Below, in pieces: positions 54,499 through 63,388 of a DNA stretch of 64,000 nt. Origin of the DNA: PALSA-693 sp963834725. Lineage in GTDB: Bacteria > Actinomycetota > Acidimicrobiia > Acidimicrobiales > Palsa-688. The translations under genes were made by a program, and so were the position numbers. The notes under the pieces are model-generated. The model was given only the letters and a program-made list of their open reading frames with translations, ran no database searches and had not been told where the DNA came from. Every line of letters starts with the position of its first letter. Position 1 is the stretch's first letter. Location of the stretch: the NCBI GenBank assembly GCA_963834725.1, contig CAWICN010000001.1, positions 3,534,001 through 3,598,000 on the forward strand. The letters are read 5' to 3'.

Positions 54499-55860
54499 AT
54501 GGCCGATGAAACGAGCGTTCCGTCCCAACCCGGCTCAGTTCTCAAGCCTGAAGGGCTTCCCCTCTCCGGTGTGACCGTACTGGATCTCACCATGGTCTGG
54601 GCGGGTCCGTACTCTACGATGCACCTGGCTGACATGGGCGCGACAGTCATCAAGGTCGAGAGTCCCGACCGTATGGACCCGATCCGGATGGCGACGATCG
54701 AGATATTCATGCTCGAGGCTCCAGACATGTCGACGAAGCCCTACAACCGCAGCGCCTATTTCAACGAATACAACCGCAACAAGCTCAGCCTGGTCATCGA
54801 TATCAACGATGCGAGGGGGCGCGCGGTGCTCGAGAAGCTGGTGTCCTTGAGTGACGTAATCATCGAGAACTTCCGACCAGAGGTTCTGACGCGTCTGGGA
54901 TTCGGCGACGACGTTCTTTCCATACTCAACCCACGAATAGTCAGGGTGTCGATGCCGGCTTACGCGTCTCAGGGTACCGAGAGCCGGATGGTCGGCTACG
55001 GACCAAATATCGAGGAGATGTCCGGCCTCACCCGGCTCAACGGTTACTCGGGGGGCCCGCCGCTTAAGACCGGAATCTCGTTCGCTGATCCGATGGCGGG
55101 CCTCATGGCCACGGCCGGCACCCTGCTCGGGCTCATACGGCGGCTGCGAACCGACTCGGGAAGCCACATAGAGGTCTCGCAGCGCGACAACCTCGTCAGT
55201 TTTATCGGCGAGGCGGTCATGGAGCAGTCGATGAACGGAGTTCGTCCGGAGCCTCATGGTAACCGAAGCCCATTCTGGGCGCCGCAGGGATGTTACGCCT
55301 GCAAGCCGTTGAGCGCAGGCGATGAGAGGCGACTCGATGTCTACCACTCTGCCGGTCAAGGTGAAGCCGTCCGAGAACGCTGGGTTACACTCACGGTCCG
55401 CAACGACGCGGAATGGACGGGGCTGTGCGAGGAGATGGGTCGACTAGACTTGCGCGACGACCAGCAGTTCGCGACGCGAGAAGGTCGAGCCGACGGGCAC
55501 GACGTGATCGATGCGGCCATATCCTCCTGGGCAGCGGGCTTGTCTGACGTAGAAGTCGTCGAGGCTCTGCAGGCGCGAGGGATTCCGTCGGGGCGGGTGA
55601 TGAGTTGCATGGACATCGGTGCCGATGGCCACCTCGAGGCCCGGAACTTCCTCCAGACCGTCGAACACCCCCAGATGGGACGGGCCCGCATAACGGCCCC
55701 TGTGTGGAGATCGCAACGCCACCCGGCGCATGTCCGGCGGGCGGCACCCAGCTTCGGCCAAGACAACATCGAGATACTTCGAGAGATCGTTGGTTTGTCG
55801 GAAGCGGAGATCGCGCACCTCGATGAGGCGGGCGTAACGGCGATCGAACCGCGATTCTGA
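54499..55860 (+). CDS. CaiB/BaiF-type class III CoA-transferase 1
   Basis: The gene starts five bases after the cyclase stop. The 453-residue protein shows the family signature: LSGVTVLDLTMVWAGPYSTM, then MGATVIKVESPDRMDPIR, NRNKLSLVIDIND, SDVIIENFRPEVLTRLGFG, TGISFADPMAGLMA and IEVSQRDNLVSF, where the Asp is at the place of the catalytic aspartate. The ending GIPSGRVMSCMDIGADGHLE, then FGQDNIEILREIVGLSE, is typical. It would transfer CoA between carboxylic acids, activating the product of the neighbouring hydrolase. Slightly longer than average because of an insert around residues 265-300. Confidence 0.9.
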   Translation: MADETSVPSQPGSVLKPEGLPLSGVTVLDLTMVWAGPYSTMHLADMGATVIKVESPDRMDPIRMATIEIFMLEAPDMSTKPYNRSAYFNEYNRNKLSLVIDINDARGRAVLEKLVSLSDVIIENFRPEVLTRLGFGDDVLSILNPRIVRVSMPAYASQGTESRMVGYGPNIEEMSGLTRLNGYSGGPPLKTGISFADPMAGLMATAGTLLGLIRRLRTDSGSHIEVSQRDNLVSFIGEAVMEQSMNGVRPEPHGNRSPFWAPQGCYACKPLSAGDERRLDVYHSAGQGEAVRERWVTLTVRNDAEWTGLCEEMGRLDLRDDQQFATREGRADGHDVIDAAISSWAAGLSDVEVVEALQARGIPSGRVMSCMDIGADGHLEARNFLQTVEHPQMGRARITAPVWRSQRHPAHVRRAAPSFGQDNIEILREIVGLSEAEIAHLDEAGVTAIEPRF

Positions 55861-55875
55861 GGAACACACAAGATC

Positions 55876-57102
55876 ATGACTTCTGCAAAAGACCTCGACG
55901 CAAGCGACCCGGGCCTCACAGATGGAGTTCTGCACGGTGTCAGGGTTCTCGAGATAGGCGAGCGGGTCGCGATTCCTTCCGCCGGGCGCCTTCTGGCCGG
56001 CTTCGGCGCTTCAGTCGTGAAGGTTGAACGTCCAGAAGGGGATCCCACGAGGCATTGGGGTCCGTTCCCCGAAGGCAGAGACGATCGTGAGTGCAGTGGA
56101 ACCTACTTATGGCTCAACACCGGCAAGCGCAGCGTGGTTGTGGACTTGACGACAGACGCCGGACGTCGGGCTGTGCTGCGGCTCGCACGGCGCAGCGACC
56201 TCGTGCTCACCAGTCTCTCTCGAGCCGAGCTGAGCCAGTTCGGGCTTTCATTTGACGCGGTGTCAGCCGAGAACCCGGCCGTTGGCATGGTGTCGGTGAG
56301 CAACTTCGGCTTGACGGGCCCGAACGCCGATTTCGAGGCTACTGCATTGACTTCGTTCGCGACTGGCGGTCAAATGTGGATGACAGGAGAGCCGGAGCGA
56401 CCGCCGGTGAAGAACTTCGGCTCCCAGGCTGAGCATCAAGCCGGTCTCCACGCCTTCGCGGCGGCGCTCACTCTGCTCTACCAGTCCCTCGTGAGGGGAA
56501 TCGGTGATCATGTCGACATATCGATCCAGGAGGCGCAAGCATCGATCCTCGAGGTGAACGGGCCCAACGCTTTCAATTACGGCACAGAGTCCTTCCGCCA
56601 TGGGAACGTTCTTCGAGCGACCTGGGGCCTTTACCCTTGCCAAGACGGATACGTCGGAATACACGTCCTCGACCGTAACCTCCCACAGTTCTTCCATGCT
56701 ATGGGCCGAGACGACCTGTGGGAGACCTATCGCGATCCAATGCGGAGAGCACAGGATAATGACCTGTTGGAGGCCTTGATCTACAGCTGGTGTGCTGATC
56801 ACTCTGAGCGCGAGCTCTTCCAAGCCGGTGTGGACGCGGGAGCGCCGATCGCCTACCTGCCGTACGTGGACGAGTTGCTGACCTGGCCCGGACTTTTGGA
56901 GAAGGAGTTCTGGAAAGTCGTCGATCACCCTGCCGCGGGTCCCCTGCCTTACCCGGACTCGGCAATCAAGGTCGAGGGTGATCCGTTCGTTGTCACACGG
57001 GCGCCCCTCCTGGGTGAGCACAGCACCGAAGTGTTTCAGGAATTCGGGTTTGGAGAGACGGAGATACGCGAGCTCCGTCAAGCTGAACCGGATTCACCGT
57101 GA
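55876..57102 (+). CDS. CaiB/BaiF-type class III CoA-transferase 2
   Basis: The 408-residue family member starts 15 bp after the first. It has VRVLEIGERVAIPSAGRLLA, FGASVVKVERPEGDPTRHWG, NTGKRSVVVDLTTDAGRRAV, NFGLTGPNADFEATALTSFA and HVDISIQEAQASI, where Glu stands at the usual Asp position. The C-terminal part has IAYLPYVDELLTWPGLLEKE and APLLGEHSTEVFQEFGFGE. Two adjacent unequal class III transferases often act as a heteromer or on two steps. The Glu substitution occurs in some family members and may still form the acyl-glutamyl adduct. Confidence 0.9.
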   Translation: MTSAKDLDASDPGLTDGVLHGVRVLEIGERVAIPSAGRLLAGFGASVVKVERPEGDPTRHWGPFPEGRDDRECSGTYLWLNTGKRSVVVDLTTDAGRRAVLRLARRSDLVLTSLSRAELSQFGLSFDAVSAENPAVGMVSVSNFGLTGPNADFEATALTSFATGGQMWMTGEPERPPVKNFGSQAEHQAGLHAFAAALTLLYQSLVRGIGDHVDISIQEAQASILEVNGPNAFNYGTESFRHGNVLRATWGLYPCQDGYVGIHVLDRNLPQFFHAMGRDDLWETYRDPMRRAQDNDLLEALIYSWCADHSERELFQAGVDAGAPIAYLPYVDELLTWPGLLEKEFWKVVDHPAAGPLPYPDSAIKVEGDPFVVTRAPLLGEHSTEVFQEFGFGETEIRELRQAEPDSP

Positions 57103-57159
57103 TCGAGGCCTCCACCGGCGTGAGATCTGTCGCAGGCCGAGAGGCCGAGTGGGCTCGGT

Positions 57160-57184
57160 GACCAGTTGCTCGGCCATCACTGGT
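57160..57184. terminator. Weak hairpin in the convergent region
   Basis: ACCAGT (57160-57165) and ACTGGT (57179-57184) could pair around a 13-base loop between the converging operons. No T run is seen; a weak candidate terminator. Confidence 0.25.
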
Positions 57185-57271
57185 AAGTCGATCCCGGTGG
57201 CGACGACCGGAACCCCGAACCTCCGTGGGGATGGGGATCTCGTCACGGAATATATTTCCTTTGCTGGAACG

Positions 57272-60200
57272 TCAGTCGAGATAGCTCGATGCCAGCGCCG
57301 CCAGGTTACCGCGGAGGTCCCGGGCGTCACCGCTCGAGACGATCTCACCGCGCCGTAACACGAGGTAGCGGTCTGCGATTTCGAGAGCCTGCTCCGCGTG
57401 TTGCTCGACGAGGAGAACACCGGCGCCCCGATTGGCAGCATCGCGGATCGCTCCCAGGAGGCGCTCAACGATCTGGGGGGCCAAGCCCAGGGAGAGTTCG
57501 TCCGCGAGCAGGAGCTTCGGGTCGGTCGCGAGGACCCGTCCCAGCGCCAGTATCCGCTGCTCACCACCGGAGAGGAGGCCCGCGGGCCGGTTCAGGAGCG
57601 GGCGCAACTCGGGGAAATACTGGATAGCCTCCTCGACTCCAGCGGACCCGAGCCGCAAGTTCTCGCCCGTGGTAAGACTCGACGTGATGCTCCGCTCCTC
57701 CATGACGAAACCGAGTCCTCGCTGAACAAGGTGGTGGAGGGGAACCCGCATGTTGGTGATGCCCAGTCGATCCAGCTTGCCTCCGAGCGCAGGAAGCTCA
57801 CCGGCGATGGTCAGCAGTGTCGTACTCTTCCCCGCTCCATTTGGTCCAAGTAAGGCAACAACCTCACCCGGGGAGACGCTGAGGTCGATCTCGCGGACGA
57901 TCGGCACACCCCCGTATCCCGCGGAAAGACTCTGCACGGACAGAACAGCGTTCGGGTCCTCCTTTTCCATCCGCAAGCTGCTCCCTGCCGGTGCCAGCTC
58001 CGATAGCTTCTCGTCTTCGGCCGTCGAGAGTGGCGTTTCATCCGGCTGCCCGTGGGACTTCGAAGCTAACGTACCGGCTGTCCCGAGGTAGGCAGCGATG
58101 ACGCGATCGTCAGAACGAACCTCGGCAGGGTCACCCTTCGCAATAATCTCGCCGAAGTCAAGCGCGATCATCTGATCCGAGCACCGCATAACAAAGTCGA
58201 CGTCGTGCTCGATGAGCAATAGGCCCACCCCTCGCTCAGAGGCGAACGTGTGGATCAATTCTGCCAAGTCCTCACGCTCTTCTACGTCCAAACCAGCCGC
58301 CGGCTCGTCGAGGAGCAAAATCTGGGGGGCGCTCACGGCGGCACGGGCAATCGCGACGAGGCGTCGCTGACCGTATGAGAGGTCGGCAGGTCGGATGTCA
58401 ATGGATTCGTTGAGATTGAACTCCGACAGGGCGGTTATGGAAGCAGGCGTCCACCGTTCGCGCCGAGGCATCACGACATCACGAACAGAACGGGCCGTCG
58501 TGACCTCGTCACATGCGACAGCCAGGTTCTCACGGACCGTCATGGTTTCGAACAACTCCAGCCCCTGGAAGGACCGTCGTATTCCGGCCCGAGCCCGGCG
58601 CGGCACGGACCAGCCGTCAATCTGTTCGCCATTGAGATATATCTCGCCGGTCTCGAGGGGTACGAATCCGGTCAAGGCGTCGAGCAGGGTGGTCTTGCCG
58701 GCACCATTGGCACCGATCACACCCAGGACCTCTCCGCTCCGCACTTCGAGACTGATCTGCCTTAGCGCTTGCACCCCGCCGAATCGTACGCTCACACCAC
58801 TGCAGGTCAGCGATTTTCCTGACAGCTTCTGGGTAGCTGCTGGAGCTACCTGCCCGTCGAGAGAAGGCGGCATGCCATTGCGGCTCATGTATGCTCCACG
58901 TGGGCGGACCAACCCAAGTTTACCTATCCGCGCTCCAAGCCGCTGCATGTATTTCGGTTGTGGTGCCGCAACAATGCCGTCCGGGTTCCGGCGAAGGACA
59001 TCAAACACGACCAGGCCGAGGAGAACCTCGCCGAGCTCCGCATTCTTGAATAACGGGCTGATAAATGTACCGGAGGTTGGCCCGATCAAGATGCCCGCAA
59101 GAAGTGCGGCGGGAGCGATGATTCCGCCGATAACGGAACCCATGATGAACCCGACGCCGCCGATCACGGCCAGGACGATCACCTCAATATTCTGGAACTG
59201 GCTGAACTGGGGGTTGAACTCCGGCGTGGGCGTAGCGAATACAATGACCAGACCCCCCAGTGCGGCCAGTACGGCGCCCACCGAGAATGCGTAGAGCTTC
59301 GAACGGGCGAGGGAGATGCCCAGCGACGCCGCCGCTCGCTCATTAGAGCGGACGGCCAGGAGTTGGCGACCGGTTCCACTTCGCCGTACGTTGGCCACCG
59401 CTAGCCCGGCGAGGGCAACCGCCAACAAGGAGAGGATCGAGTATCTCTGGGGATGGCTGATCGCATTAACGTCGATCCCGAAAAGATGCAGCTTTCCAAC
59501 CTGGAGCCCTGTGTACCCACCGGTACGGTTCTCATCATTGAAGAGCTGTGCGGCGAGAATGGAAGCGAGCCCGAGGGTGACAACGGCAAGGTTCACCCCG
59601 CGCGTCCGGAGGGCGGGTAGGCCGATCAGCAGGCCGAGCGGTACTATGGCAACGAGGGCGATGATCCATGCCCAGGTCGAGGTCACGTCTCCGCTCGAAA
59701 CCATATAGGCTGCGGCCCAGCCGCCGGCGCCCGCCACGGCGAATTGGGCGAGTGACAGCTGTCCGGCGTACCCGGTGATGACGACGACGGACAATATGAC
59801 AAGGGCGATCCCGCATGATTGCGTGAGCCCAGCCGTCGCTGCCGACGAGAGAGCGAACCATGCGATCAACGCGGCAGCGGCAAACCCAAGAACAAGCGCA
59901 ACCGGGCGGAGCTCACCATTCCCGATGCGCGGGGGCTTGAGGATAGGTTCGCTTCGCAATGGCAGCCCGCGGCCTCGAGACACCATGATGATGATGATGA
60001 TCGCGAACGGCACCGAATCTGACCAACCGCTCAATGGCCAGTGTGGAAAGCGGACCTGAAGGTAGGCCCCCTCGGAATCGATGGCACCGATGAGAAGGCC
60101 ACCAGCCAGCGTCAGCCAGAAGGACCGGAAAGAACCTATCAGCGCGGCGGCAAAGGCCGGAATGATGATCAGTGTGAGGGGCTCAACCTCCAGGACAGTG

Positions 60201-60832
60201 CTGATATTCGCGGTGAGAACGGCGGCCAGCACGCCAAGCGCCGATCCAAGCATCCAGTTGATGGCGGCGATCTTGTCGGCCGACAGTCCGATCGCCGCGG
60301 TAGCTCGGCGGCTTTCCGCAACTGAGGACGTCGCCAGGCCGAACTTGGTCAATCGAAAGAGTACCGAGCATAGCGCGGTCAAAATGACCCCTATAGCCAG
60401 GATGATGAGTCGATCCCTGTTGACTGTCAATCCCGATGTGATGTGGATCACGCGTTGTGGAACCAGGCGATTGACAGCGATCGGGCTGTAATACCCCCAT
60501 ATCATCTCCCCGAGGCCCGTCAACAGGCTCAACAGGCCGAGGGTCGCGATCAGGTGCGTGATTGGTGGCGAGTGGCGCATGGGACGGAGGACCAGCAGAT
60601 GGAAGAGGACACCGATGGCGGCGCCGACTGCGAGACCCAGGACTAGAGCAAAGGGCCAGGGGACGCCGCCATCCCACAGCTTGTAAAAGATGTAGCCGCC
60701 GACCATTCCGACAGCTGATTGGGCAAAGTTGAGAATCCCTGAGCCGCGATATATGACGACGGCGCCGATCGCCGCTAGCCCATAAGCTGTCCCTGCCCCT
60801 AGTCCGAGGAGAGCGTACTGAAGAACTTGCAC
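57272..60832 (-). CDS. Four-domain fused branched-chain-type ABC transporter (LivH-LivM-LivG-LivF)
   Basis: A single 1186-residue frame carries all four cytoplasmic-membrane parts. LivH permease is residues 1-300 (LQYALLGLGAGTAYGLAAIG start). LivM permease is about 305-625 (TGYAGQLSLAQFAVAGAGGW and the RTRGVNLAVVTLGLA loop). LivG ATPase is about 675-920 (Walker A GANGAGKTT at 707, signature LSYGQ near 818, LLLDEPAAGLD, IEHDVDF). A linker follows, then LivF ATPase 960-1186 (Walker A GPNGAGKST near 996, LSGGEQ near 1087, LLADELSLGL, VEQHAEQAL). Normally these are four genes, sometimes with LivM-LivG fused. No internal stop occurs, so the fusion appears real. It lies downstream of its binding-protein gene behind a hairpin. 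Confidence 0.9.
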   Translation of the reverse strand: MQVLQYALLGLGAGTAYGLAAIGAVVIYRGSGILNFAQSAVGMVGGYIFYKLWDGGVPWPFALVLGLAVGAAIGVLFHLLVLRPMRHSPPITHLIATLGLLSLLTGLGEMIWGYYSPIAVNRLVPQRVIHITSGLTVNRDRLIILAIGVILTALCSVLFRLTKFGLATSSVAESRRATAAIGLSADKIAAINWMLGSALGVLAAVLTANISTVLEVEPLTLIIIPAFAAALIGSFRSFWLTLAGGLLIGAIDSEGAYLQVRFPHWPLSGWSDSVPFAIIIIIMVSRGRGLPLRSEPILKPPRIGNGELRPVALVLGFAAAALIAWFALSSAATAGLTQSCGIALVILSVVVITGYAGQLSLAQFAVAGAGGWAAAYMVSSGDVTSTWAWIIALVAIVPLGLLIGLPALRTRGVNLAVVTLGLASILAAQLFNDENRTGGYTGLQVGKLHLFGIDVNAISHPQRYSILSLLAVALAGLAVANVRRSGTGRQLLAVRSNERAAASLGISLARSKLYAFSVGAVLAALGGLVIVFATPTPEFNPQFSQFQNIEVIVLAVIGGVGFIMGSVIGGIIAPAALLAGILIGPTSGTFISPLFKNAELGEVLLGLVVFDVLRRNPDGIVAAPQPKYMQRLGARIGKLGLVRPRGAYMSRNGMPPSLDGQVAPAATQKLSGKSLTCSGVSVRFGGVQALRQISLEVRSGEVLGVIGANGAGKTTLLDALTGFVPLETGEIYLNGEQIDGWSVPRRARAGIRRSFQGLELFETMTVRENLAVACDEVTTARSVRDVVMPRRERWTPASITALSEFNLNESIDIRPADLSYGQRRLVAIARAAVSAPQILLLDEPAAGLDVEEREDLAELIHTFASERGVGLLLIEHDVDFVMRCSDQMIALDFGEIIAKGDPAEVRSDDRVIAAYLGTAGTLASKSHGQPDETPLSTAEDEKLSELAPAGSSLRMEKEDPNAVLSVQSLSAGYGGVPIVREIDLSVSPGEVVALLGPNGAGKSTTLLTIAGELPALGGKLDRLGITNMRVPLHHLVQRGLGFVMEERSITSSLTTGENLRLGSAGVEEAIQYFPELRPLLNRPAGLLSGGEQRILALGRVLATDPKLLLADELSLGLAPQIVERLLGAIRDAANRGAGVLLVEQHAEQALEIADRYLVLRRGEIVSSGDARDLRGNLAALASSYLD

Positions 60833-60876
60833 GATGTGTGATGCCTTTTCGCTAGCCTTCTAACAGACCTTCACGT

Positions 60877-60912
60877 GCAGTCGCCCGGCCACCGTGGCGA
60901 CCGGGCGACTGC
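60877..60912 (-). terminator. Hairpin between binding-protein and transporter genes
   Basis: GCAGTCGCCCGG (60877-60888) pairs perfectly with CCGGGCGACTGC (60901-60912) around a 12-base loop. It sits just after the substrate-binding-protein stop and 45 bp before the transporter start, without a T run. Such intercistronic hairpins usually let the binding protein be made in excess over the membrane parts. Confidence 0.7.
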
Positions 60913-60935
60913 CTAGGCGGATTGCTGTCACACGA

Positions 60936-62231
60936 TCAACTGCTCGAAGGGCTCGGGCAGACTGTGTTGTTTTGGGGATCGATCCACTGCGGTGTTATTC
61001 CCTGGTAGCCGTTGGACGCCCACCTAGTCAGGAACACACAGTCGTTGAAGATCCTTGGGGCCAGGTTGTCTTTGTTGCCATGAACGAACTGGAGGGGTGA
61101 AACGAGTCCAATGTCGAGGTTCGTAGTTTGGGCCAGCGCCGAGGTGACGGACGCCCTCGTCACATTCGGCAGCTTCTTCGCCACATCGGCAAATACCATC
61201 ACCGCGGCGTAAGAGTTCCATGCGTAGGGATCATTGATCCCGGCCATTGTGCCGGCTGATTGGAAGGCGGCGACCTCTCGCTTGACGGCGCCAATCTGTG
61301 TCTGGTTGTTCGGGTAGTAGTCGTTCTGATCAACGATTCCGTTGGCCTGCGAACCTAGCTGCTGAAAGACTTCCGGGTAGTTGTTGGTAACGATGCCGAC
61401 CTTCAACGTGGAACCCTCCGAACGCAGCTCCCGGACGAAGTTGATGATGTCCGTGCCGAGCGTGAATACCTCGACACCGTCTGCCCCGTGTGCTTTCGCA
61501 GCCGCGACGTAGGGGGCCATGTCGGGCGCGTTCGCCGGGATGGCTACGCTACCGACGAGTGACAGTCCGAACGGTTTGAGGCCCGCGTTCGCAGAAGCGA
61601 CCAGGGTGCTGCTGCCAGCAATATAGGCCAGACTGATCTTCTTGGCTCCCTCCCTCACAAGCGCGTTGGTCACGGCCGCAGGTGAGTTGGATGGGCCGGC
61701 GGCGATCGGGAATGAGGCCGTGGAAGTAAAGTCCTGGGCCGCATTGGCGTAAGCGCCGATGTTGGGCAGCCCGGCCTGTGCGAACAGAGGCAGATAGATA
61801 TTCGCTTCGGTCGTCACCGTGCCGACCGCGGCGATCACTCCGTCATTGATGGCGTTCGTGGCGCACGTCCGGGCTTGAGTGTTGGAACCGAGATCATCAC
61901 ACGTTGACCAACTTATGGGCCGACCGTTTATGCCGCCGCCACAGTTGACCTCCTTGACGGCGGCCTTCGCACCGTCGGGCAAGGTCGCGTCGGGGGCAAG
62001 ACCCGTCTTGGCTTGATAGAGGGTTACGAGCTTGATCGGCGTTCCGGTTGGCGTCTTGCAGCTACTGGTCGATGCACTGGTCGCCCCCGGGCTGGCTGTG
62101 CCCGACGACCCACCGCTGGTTGTGGAGCTGCTGCTGCTGTGGCTACTACTACCGCAAGCGGCCAGCAGCAGGCCTACCAGGCCAACTCCCAGGGTTAGGG
62201 TCACCGAACGTTTGAACAAGGTCCTCGTCAT
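60936..62231 (-). CDS. Branched-chain-type ABC transporter substrate-binding lipoprotein
   Basis: The 431-residue protein has a lipoprotein signal: basic start MTRTLFKR, a hydrophobic stretch and lipobox LAAC with Cys at residue 26. A Ser/Thr/Gly-rich linker follows. The mature part is a type I periplasmic-binding fold of the LivJ kind: PIKLVTLYQAKTGLAPDATL, AAVKEVNCGGGINGRP, GVIAAVGTVTTEANIYLPLF, ALVREGAKKISLAYIAGSS and AAVMVFADVAKKLPNVTRA. It delivers a ligand to the fused transporter encoded next. The relatives bind amino acids, amides, urea or aromatic acids; the ligand is unknown. ATG 62231 follows agaaagg. Confidence 0.9.
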   Translation of the reverse strand: MTRTLFKRSVTLTLGVGLVGLLLAACGSSSHSSSSSTTSGGSSGTASPGATSASTSSCKTPTGTPIKLVTLYQAKTGLAPDATLPDGAKAAVKEVNCGGGINGRPISWSTCDDLGSNTQARTCATNAINDGVIAAVGTVTTEANIYLPLFAQAGLPNIGAYANAAQDFTSTASFPIAAGPSNSPAAVTNALVREGAKKISLAYIAGSSTLVASANAGLKPFGLSLVGSVAIPANAPDMAPYVAAAKAHGADGVEVFTLGTDIINFVRELRSEGSTLKVGIVTNNYPEVFQQLGSQANGIVDQNDYYPNNQTQIGAVKREVAAFQSAGTMAGINDPYAWNSYAAVMVFADVAKKLPNVTRASVTSALAQTTNLDIGLVSPLQFVHGNKDNLAPRIFNDCVFLTRWASNGYQGITPQWIDPQNNTVCPSPSSS

Positions 62232-62304
62232 TATTGTACCTTTCTAAAGGTGACGCGGAAGCGGTCGGACTGCGCAAAAAGGCGGGTACGAAAGCTCGAT
62301 TCGC

Positions 62305-63234
62305 TCATTTGATCGCCAGGGGATTTATCGGTGAACCTACTGCGCCAGTAAATTTGATTGGTGGGCCGCTGAAGAAGAACTCATAGACGCCGTCCTCAGC
62401 GCAATCTGCGGCCAATTCTTCAAAATCCAGAATTTCGCCCAGCGTCATGCCCATGTCCCGAAGAAGCACCATGTGCACAGGCAGAACCTCGCCTTCGGAC
62501 TCACTCTGAGAGATCTCGACGGCTACGTTGTCCGCCCCCACGGCCGCAATCTCGTGCTCTGACAGCCAGTCGCAACAGTCGAGCCCGATGCCCGGCTCGC
62601 CACTGTAGAACCCGGCAGGGTCCTTTTCCAGAATGAACTTCCGGCGCCAGCCCGTCCGAAGCAGCAGAATGTCACCTGACTTGACCTCGACACCCTGAGC
62701 GCGGGCCACCTCGTCAAGCTCTGCTGGTGTGATCAAATCAGTGCCCTGCATCCACTCGACACCGCGACTTCGGGCAACGTCCAGGAGGATACCCCGGCCG
62801 ACGATGCCCTTCCCCTGCTTGTCGATGGAGCAGCGGCGCGCCCCGTGGATTGTTACCTCCGAGGATGGAAACCCGTTGTACAGGCGATCATCGTAGAATA
62901 CGTGGGCCAGGCTGTCCCACTGTGACGCAGCCTGAAGGGGCATGTACACATAGTCGTCCGCGTAATGGAATGCCCCGGGGAACTGGTTTTGATCTTCCCC
63001 GGTCTCAGTCATTATGTGGACGGGATTGATGCGGCCCCCGATGCCGGGCTGGGGTCCGTCCGCTCCGAATGGGATGCCGAGGTCGAAGACCTTTCCGGTC
63101 TTAATGAGGTGCCCCGCCGCGACTATCCGTTCCGGGGTGATGTAGTTGGTCGTACCCTTTTCGTCCTCGGGTCCCCACTTCCCCCAGTTGCTCACTCGCT
63201 TGCCGATTTCGCGAAAGTCTTTCGACACTTTCAT
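62305..63234 (-). CDS. Cyclase-family metal hydrolase 2
   Basis: The start at ATG 63234 (MKVSKDFREIGKRVSNWGKW), after ggggga, is preferred to the upstream ATG 63321. The 309-residue protein is homologous to the hydrolase at 53531: NWGKWGPEDEKGTTNYITPE, MPLQAASQWDSLAHVFYDD in the active-site region, GIVGRGILLDVARSRG, GDILLLRTGWRRKF and CAEDGVYEFFFSGPPIKF, then SPINPLAIK. As in that copy, two His of the classical HxGTHxDxPxH motif are replaced (Ala-Ser-Gln), Asp and the final His being kept. Placed with the transporter genes, it probably hydrolyses the imported compound or its derivative. Confidence 0.87.
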   Translation of the reverse strand: MKVSKDFREIGKRVSNWGKWGPEDEKGTTNYITPERIVAAGHLIKTGKVFDLGIPFGADGPQPGIGGRINPVHIMTETGEDQNQFPGAFHYADDYVYMPLQAASQWDSLAHVFYDDRLYNGFPSSEVTIHGARRCSIDKQGKGIVGRGILLDVARSRGVEWMQGTDLITPAELDEVARAQGVEVKSGDILLLRTGWRRKFILEKDPAGFYSGEPGIGLDCCDWLSEHEIAAVGADNVAVEISQSESEGEVLPVHMVLLRDMGMTLGEILDFEELAADCAEDGVYEFFFSGPPIKFTGAVGSPINPLAIK

Positions 63235-63388
63235 TCCCCCATCAACTCGTAGGCCGCACCGATCAAATAAACCACGAAACCTCATCGCGATTGATAACGC
63301 TTCTATCTCACCCCTATTCAATAATCTGGGACGCTACCTGACGGTGACGCCAGTGTCAAGGCAGCGCATCTGTCCTTGAAGGCACGGG

